A stretch of 64,000 bases of DNA, taken from the NCBI GenBank assembly GCA_946480695.1, contig CAMLKG010000021.1, positions 7,087-71,086 on the forward strand, given 5' to 3'. The translations under genes were made by a program, and so were the position numbers. This stretch comes from an uncultured Cellvibrio sp. Lineage in GTDB: Bacteria; Pseudomonadota; Gammaproteobacteria; Pseudomonadales; Cellvibrionaceae. Position 1 is the stretch's first letter. The number at the start of each line of letters is the position of its first letter. The notes beneath the pieces are model-generated. The model was not told where the DNA came from, did no database searches, and saw only the letters and a list, made by a program, of their open reading frames with translations. Shown in pieces: positions 59,701 through 64,000 of this stretch.

Positions 59701-59715
59701 ATTCCTTTTAGGAAT
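59701..59715. promoter_or_regulatory. LysR-type operator between lysR and leuC
   Basis: Perfect inverted repeat ATTCC-TTTTA-GGAAT, which fits the T-N11-A rule for LysR-type recognition boxes. It is 18 bases before the lysR ATG and about 126 before leuC, the usual place for autoregulation plus activation of the divergent operon. Confidence 0.7.
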
Positions 59716-59733
59716 AGTCTAAATATCCAACGG

Positions 59734-60648
59734 ATGGATACTCAACACTTACAAGCTTTTGTCGCCATTGCTGAGAACGGGTCTTTTTCAGCCGCCGCCG
59801 AACGGTTGCATTTAACACAACCGGCAATCAGCAAACGCATCGCCTTATTGGAAGAACAGTTAAAGGCACCTTTATTTGATCGGATCGGACGACAGGTGGC
59901 GTTAACCCAGGCCGGTCAGGTTTTATTAAGTAAAGCCAAGCTAATATTGAATGAGGTGATAGCCGCACAAAGGGCCATCGCAGACTTGCAAGGCGATGTG
60001 CAGGGTAAGTTAAGTATCGCCACCAGCCATCACGTAGGACTGCACTATTTACCGCCTTACTTGCGTGAATTCTCAACGCGTTACCCACAAGTAAAACTGG
60101 ATTTACATTTTCTGGATTCGGAGCAGGCATACCATGAAATCTTACAAGGCAGATTCGACCTCGCCATTATTACGCTCGCGCTTTCGCAAGACCCAAGACT
60201 CCAAAGCCACACACTCTGGCACGACCAACTCCACTTCGTCGTCGCACCCTCACACCCCCTCGCGACCGACAGCATTACCCCGCAATCGCATCTTCACCTG
60301 GCCGATTTAAGCAAGCACCCGGCAATAATGCCGGACACTAGTACTTACACCACGCAACTGATTAAAAATTTGTTTGATGAGGAGCAATTGCCATTAAACA
60401 TAGGCATGATTTCAAATCATCTCGACACCATAAAAATGCTGCTGAGCATCAACCTCGGCTGGGGGGTATTGCCACGAAAAATTATTGATGGGCAGTTGCG
60501 GATTTTAAACATTAATCGTCCGCCGATAATGCGCCCGTTGGGATGTATCCACCATAAACAACGTACACTTAATAACGCAGCGCGTGTTTTTTTAAATTTA
60601 TTGCAAAATGACGGTATTTCATCCAACTACCCAACCGATGCCACCTGA
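59734..60648 (+). CDS. LysR-family transcriptional regulator divergent from leuC
   Basis: 304 residues. The winged helix-turn-helix occupies about 1-60 (FVAIAENGSFSAAAERLHLTQPAIS region), followed by a linker helix and the two-lobe effector domain (about 90-295, starting GKLSIATSHHVGLHYLPP). Its position matches the LysR gene next to leuC in pseudomonads, so it probably controls the leu operon in answer to a leucine-pathway intermediate (inference). An operator-like palindrome lies right upstream. Confidence 0.93.
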   Translation: MDTQHLQAFVAIAENGSFSAAAERLHLTQPAISKRIALLEEQLKAPLFDRIGRQVALTQAGQVLLSKAKLILNEVIAAQRAIADLQGDVQGKLSIATSHHVGLHYLPPYLREFSTRYPQVKLDLHFLDSEQAYHEILQGRFDLAIITLALSQDPRLQSHTLWHDQLHFVVAPSHPLATDSITPQSHLHLADLSKHPAIMPDTSTYTTQLIKNLFDEEQLPLNIGMISNHLDTIKMLLSINLGWGVLPRKIIDGQLRILNINRPPIMRPLGCIHHKQRTLNNAARVFLNLLQNDGISSNYPTDAT

Positions 60649-60687
60649 TGTTCACTCAATCGCGATTCAATTAAACAGGAAAAAATT

Positions 60688-61437
60688 ATGAAAAATTTAT
60701 CCAAAGCTGCAAAAATTTCTTTTATATCACTGGCGCTGACTTGCCAATACGCTGCTGCCGATACAATTTTTGGCATTTATGCGGGGGGAGGCAATTGGCA
60801 GGGTGATTATTCAGGTACCGCTGGAGACCCCGGGGTAAGCACCGGGGACCTGGGCATGAAAGAAAGCAATAACGCGTTTTACTATATTGCGATTGAACAC
60901 CCGGTACCGCTTCTACCAAACCTTAAAGTTCAACATAACGATATTACCAGCGCCCAAACCAGTACCATCAGCAACAATTTCAGCATTGACGAAGTCTACT
61001 TCCCCGCCGGCACCAGCGTCAGAACCGATTTTGATTTGAGCTACACGGATGCCACACTGTATTACGAAGCACTCGATAATTGGCTGAACCTGGACCTGGG
61101 GGTAACCATCAGGAAATATTCCGGGTATTTAAAAGCACAATCCGCGCAAGCAAGCGATGAGGTTGATGTCGATTTTACCTTACCCCTGATTTACGGGCGG
61201 TTCCAGTTTGATCTCCCTCTCACCGGGTTTTCAGCGGGTTTTGAAGGAAACTTTATTAGTTATGATGGGAATGACCTCATGGATTACAGCGCAAAGATTG
61301 GCTACATGTTCGACTCGGCGCTGGACCTTGGCCTTGAAGCCGGTTATCGCGTTATCACCGTGAATATTAATGAGGATGACGTTGCAACCGATTTGGACCT
61401 TAAAGGACCTTACGTAGCTGCAGTTTTTCATTTCTAA
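60688..61437 (+). CDS. Small outer-membrane beta-barrel protein (TIGR04219-like)
   Basis: 249 residues with a signal peptide (about 1-24, cut before DTIFGIYAGG). The mature sequence alternates polar and hydrophobic residues as in beta-barrels, and the C-terminus ends GPYVAAVFHF, a terminal Phe signal for the BAM machinery. FGIYAGGGNWQGDYSG and GLEAGYRVITVNI suit the TIGR04219 family. Function unknown. AACAGGAA precedes the ATG. It is convergent with the patatin gene. Confidence 0.85.
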   Translation: MKNLSKAAKISFISLALTCQYAAADTIFGIYAGGGNWQGDYSGTAGDPGVSTGDLGMKESNNAFYYIAIEHPVPLLPNLKVQHNDITSAQTSTISNNFSIDEVYFPAGTSVRTDFDLSYTDATLYYEALDNWLNLDLGVTIRKYSGYLKAQSAQASDEVDVDFTLPLIYGRFQFDLPLTGFSAGFEGNFISYDGNDLMDYSAKIGYMFDSALDLGLEAGYRVITVNINEDDVATDLDLKGPYVAAVFHF

Positions 61438-61442
61438 AAAAT

Positions 61443-61469
61443 ATGCGGATCGCCAAGGGTGATCCGCAT
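61443..61469 (-). terminator. Terminator after the patatin gene
   Basis: Arms ATGCGGATC and GATCCGCAT, 9 bases each, with a 9-base loop. A T-run (ATATTTTTTAG) follows only on the minus strand, so it mainly ends the patatin transcript. Confidence 0.78.
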
Positions 61470-61480
61470 CTTATGGGCAT

Positions 61481-63673
61481 CTATAACGCACCGAGTTGCA
61501 AATATAGGTTGTAGTCGCCACTGAAACTGAAACCATAACCTAAATACAAGGGGCCAAATGGTGTTTCGCCACCCAAATAAATAACACCGGAATCCAACCA
61601 GTCGTCACCGGCCGACATTGTGTAATTTGATTCCAGCCGGGCAGCCTCCACACCTAGTCCCATACGCAAATCGCCATTTAATCCCAACGGCATACGCCCA
61701 ATGATTTTCTCGGCTCGCAGGTGCCCATAGAATGCCGCGTCCCCCACAATCTGATTACTCGCATAACCTGACAGTTTTAAAAAACCGCCCAGCATTGCCG
61801 CATCGTAAAACGGCAGTTCGCCTTTTAGGGAAGTAATGTAAGACGTGCGCACCCCTAACACATAATCGCTTAATTTATAGGCGCCGCCCAGTTCGGCAGA
61901 TAGCTTACTGTAACCTTCGTGATGAGAATCAAAATAACTGATATCTGCTTTCCACCCATGCGATGGAAAATATAAACGATTGCGTCTGTCCAGATTTAAC
62001 TCATATAAAAAACCGCCAAAGCGTTCATCCACATTGGGCAATACAATACTGCTTAAATCCGCTTCGCCCTTAACATGGTAGTCCCTCCACCCTATCCTGG
62101 ATTGCCCATAAATTCCAAAATTCATACCTAAGGCCAATTCAGTCGATGAGGTATCCAGCTGATATTCCGCAATACGTTCATCATCGATAAAGATATTAAT
62201 CACCTCGCGCTCACGAAGATAATCGGGCTCCACAAAAAAATGATGCAATGTATCCAACGGTTGGTAGAAATCCAACTCAACCCGAGGCCTTCCGCCAATA
62301 TCGGCGCTCGCAAAAAACTCGCCGCCGTAAAGGTTCATCCAGGTATTGCGGTATGCCGCGCGAAAATTGAAATTTGAATCTTGCCGGTATTCGTTTTCGA
62401 TAGCGAACCCAAATATCAGGTAATCGGCATTCCGATCCTTTTCCCGGGCGATTATTTCAAGCACATTTTTTTCATGCTCGTTGATTACACGATAATCAAC
62501 ACTTTGATAAAAACCATTGCCATAGGCGCGGATAAGATCTTGCTCCAACGCGGCCCTGTTTAAACTTATACCGAGCGTTTGCCGAATCTGGCGCGCAAGG
62601 TAATCCTGGTGTATGTACTTGCTGGAAACGATACGAACCTCATCAATCACAATATCGGTTTTGGGTGCAAATTTATTTTTATTTTTCCAAACAGCATAAG
62701 TGTTTGGATCAACCGCCAGGGAGCGCAAAACAGTTAACTGCTTTTCCGCTGCAACCCGGCCGGCAACCGCTGCCTCCTCATAACGCGCAAATTCGGATGC
62801 CTTGATAGTTCCCAGGTCTGGCGATATATAAATATCCTGTCCGGTTAAACTGGCCAGGGAACGCTCGACATTCTGGTTGGTTAAAATGCCGATCATTTGC
62901 GCCGTTACACTCAAGAGCGAACCTATAAGCTCCGGTTCACGCAACGGAGACCCGACATTAACCGCGATTACCCGGTCCGCGTTGCATAACTCACGCCCCA
63001 GGGCCACGGGTAAGTTATCGACCAAGCCACCATCAATCAATTTCCGCCCTTCATATTCCACCGGCGCCATTAGCCCGGGCACAGACATACTGGCACGCAT
63101 CGCCTGTGTGAGGCTGCCCTCCCGGAATACTACACGTTCACCGGTACCTATATCCGTCGCGACAATCGCCAGGGGAATGGCCATATGTTCGATACGCCGT
63201 TCCCCAAAGTCTGCATCCACCAATTGGTTGAAGAACAGCTTAATTTTTTCACCGCCCACCACACCGGACTGTAATTGCAATCCGTTGCGGGTAACACCCA
63301 TTTCTGTACCGGGTAAATAGCGATGGTTGACCTTCTTTCTGCGATAACTTAATTGCGAATAATCGGCCATATCCAGGAACATGTCCGTCCAATCCGCCTC
63401 GGCCAGCTTTTCACGCATCTTTTTCGGCGACAGGCCCGCGGCATAGGAACCCGCTACGAGAGCCCCCATGCTGGTGCCCACCACGCAATCCACAGGTATA
63501 TTTTCGCGTTCAAGTACTTCCAGCACGCCTATATGGGCAGCGCCACGCGCCCCACCTCCCCCCAACACCAATGCAGTGCGCCCTGGCTCTTTAGCGGGGA
63601 CATGGGTGGAAAGCGCAATCACAATCAACCCCATTAAAGCTGTAATGCCCTTAAGCAGTTTCATAACAAGCAT
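61481..63673 (-). CDS. Patatin-like phospholipase with BamA-type barrel (type Vd autotransporter, PlpD-like)
   Basis: 730 residues. A signal peptide (about 1-28) is followed by a patatin lipase domain (about 33-235): oxyanion loop GGGGARGAAH, nucleophile Ser in GTSMG, and the dyad Asp in DGGLVDN. Next is a POTRA-like domain (about 345-420, IVIDEVRIVSSKYIHQDYL) and a 16-strand Omp85-type barrel to the C-terminus (YNLYLQLGAL). Domain order and length agree with P. aeruginosa PlpD, in which the lipase is secreted through its own barrel. Two in-frame ATGs (63673 and 63664) are possible starts; GGA suits the second. Confidence 0.93.
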   Translation of the reverse strand: MLVMKLLKGITALMGLIVIALSTHVPAKEPGRTALVLGGGGARGAAHIGVLEVLERENIPVDCVVGTSMGALVAGSYAAGLSPKKMREKLAEADWTDMFLDMADYSQLSYRRKKVNHRYLPGTEMGVTRNGLQLQSGVVGGEKIKLFFNQLVDADFGERRIEHMAIPLAIVATDIGTGERVVFREGSLTQAMRASMSVPGLMAPVEYEGRKLIDGGLVDNLPVALGRELCNADRVIAVNVGSPLREPELIGSLLSVTAQMIGILTNQNVERSLASLTGQDIYISPDLGTIKASEFARYEEAAVAGRVAAEKQLTVLRSLAVDPNTYAVWKNKNKFAPKTDIVIDEVRIVSSKYIHQDYLARQIRQTLGISLNRAALEQDLIRAYGNGFYQSVDYRVINEHEKNVLEIIAREKDRNADYLIFGFAIENEYRQDSNFNFRAAYRNTWMNLYGGEFFASADIGGRPRVELDFYQPLDTLHHFFVEPDYLREREVINIFIDDERIAEYQLDTSSTELALGMNFGIYGQSRIGWRDYHVKGEADLSSIVLPNVDERFGGFLYELNLDRRNRLYFPSHGWKADISYFDSHHEGYSKLSAELGGAYKLSDYVLGVRTSYITSLKGELPFYDAAMLGGFLKLSGYASNQIVGDAAFYGHLRAEKIIGRMPLGLNGDLRMGLGVEAARLESNYTMSAGDDWLDSGVIYLGGETPFGPLYLGYGFSFSGDYNLYLQLGAL

Positions 63674-64000
63674 CCAATTTACCGGTATGGGTGAAAAACA
63701 AATACGGCATCATAACGGAAGGCTTATCCAATTATCCTAGCCATCTGCACATGAAACAATCTACATAAACCGCTTTATAATAGGATTTAATCCTATATAA
63801 AATTTCAATAAAGGATAATCATCCTGTATTGGCACGAAAAATTGAGACAATGGGAATAAAATTTTTTAATGCCAATAGTTTTTAGAGTTTTAGCCTCATA
63901 AATAACAAAAAACCAAACTAATTATCTTTATTTATTGTTTATATTAAAAAAAGTATCCCTATTTTTAGTTTCTTTTCGGTACAATGCACCTTTATTTGAT
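63674..64000. other. A+T-rich right edge with tandem palindromes
   Basis: 327 bases, no supported gene. Two related inverted repeats stand side by side: AGGAT-TTA-ATCCT (63782-63794, extending to TATAATAGGAT/ATCCTATATA) and AGGAT-N4-ATCCT (63812-63825). Their centres are about 30 bases apart. They lie upstream of the patatin start. A possible -10, TACAAT, near 63980 on the plus strand may belong to a gene beyond the window. Confidence 0.5.

Overview
The window reads as chromosomal DNA of a gammaproteobacterium, most likely a Cellvibrio-like member of the Cellvibrionaceae (inference). The reasons are the Pseudomonas-type gene orders: comEC-DUF2062-lolCDE-PilZ-sthA-nqr-mfd-csiV, and leuCDB-asd-fimV-truA-trpFBA-accD-folC-dedD-cvpA-purF-metZ. 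Genes are densely packed. I see no insertion sequence, prophage, CRISPR array or rRNA; the only tRNA is tRNA-Val(GAC).

Region 1 (1-17050) holds accessory and stress genes. A HlyB-type type I secretion ABC transporter runs off the left edge. Next to it is a two-domain trehalose synthase/maltokinase (TreS-Mak) whose kinase half has lost its catalytic motifs. On the plus strand follow a DUF4142 exported protein, a small basic Rho_N-type protein, an MscS channel and a tightly overlapping operon glgA-treZ-treY-DUF2934-glgX. This operon builds alpha-1,4-glucan, debranches it and converts it to trehalose. It is visibly richer in G+C than its surroundings. malQ, glgB and glgE, which accompany these genes in Pseudomonas, are absent here.

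Region 2 (17101-37245) covers DNA uptake (comEC), lipoprotein sorting to the outer membrane (lolCDE), a PilZ c-di-GMP protein, soluble transhydrogenase (sthA), the Na+-translocating NADH:quinone reductase operon (nqrABCDEF) with its maturation factor nqrM, transcription-repair coupling (mfd) and csiV.

Region 3 (37302-41661) holds a cold-shock protein, the mgsA-hpt pair, htpG behind a near-consensus sigma-32 promoter, a small membrane ORF and tRNA-Val with a stringent-type promoter.

Region 4 (41702-60648) is a long minus-strand biosynthetic block. It includes methionine (metZ), purine (purF), cvpA, the divisome protein DedD, folate (folC), fatty-acid (accD), tryptophan (trpFBA), tRNA pseudouridylation (truA) and the polar hub fimV. 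After a structured intergenic region come asd and leuBDC, with a divergent LysR regulator and a clear T-N11-A operator between lysR and leuC.

Region 5 (60688-64000) has a small outer-membrane beta-barrel protein facing a PlpD-type patatin autotransporter (type Vd), followed by an A+T-rich edge with two tandem palindromes.

No wholly new multi-gene system is evident. The most notable items are the apparently dead maltokinase domain, a catalytic Asp60-to-Glu change in TrpA, and several unexplained inverted-repeat clusters in the intergenic regions.
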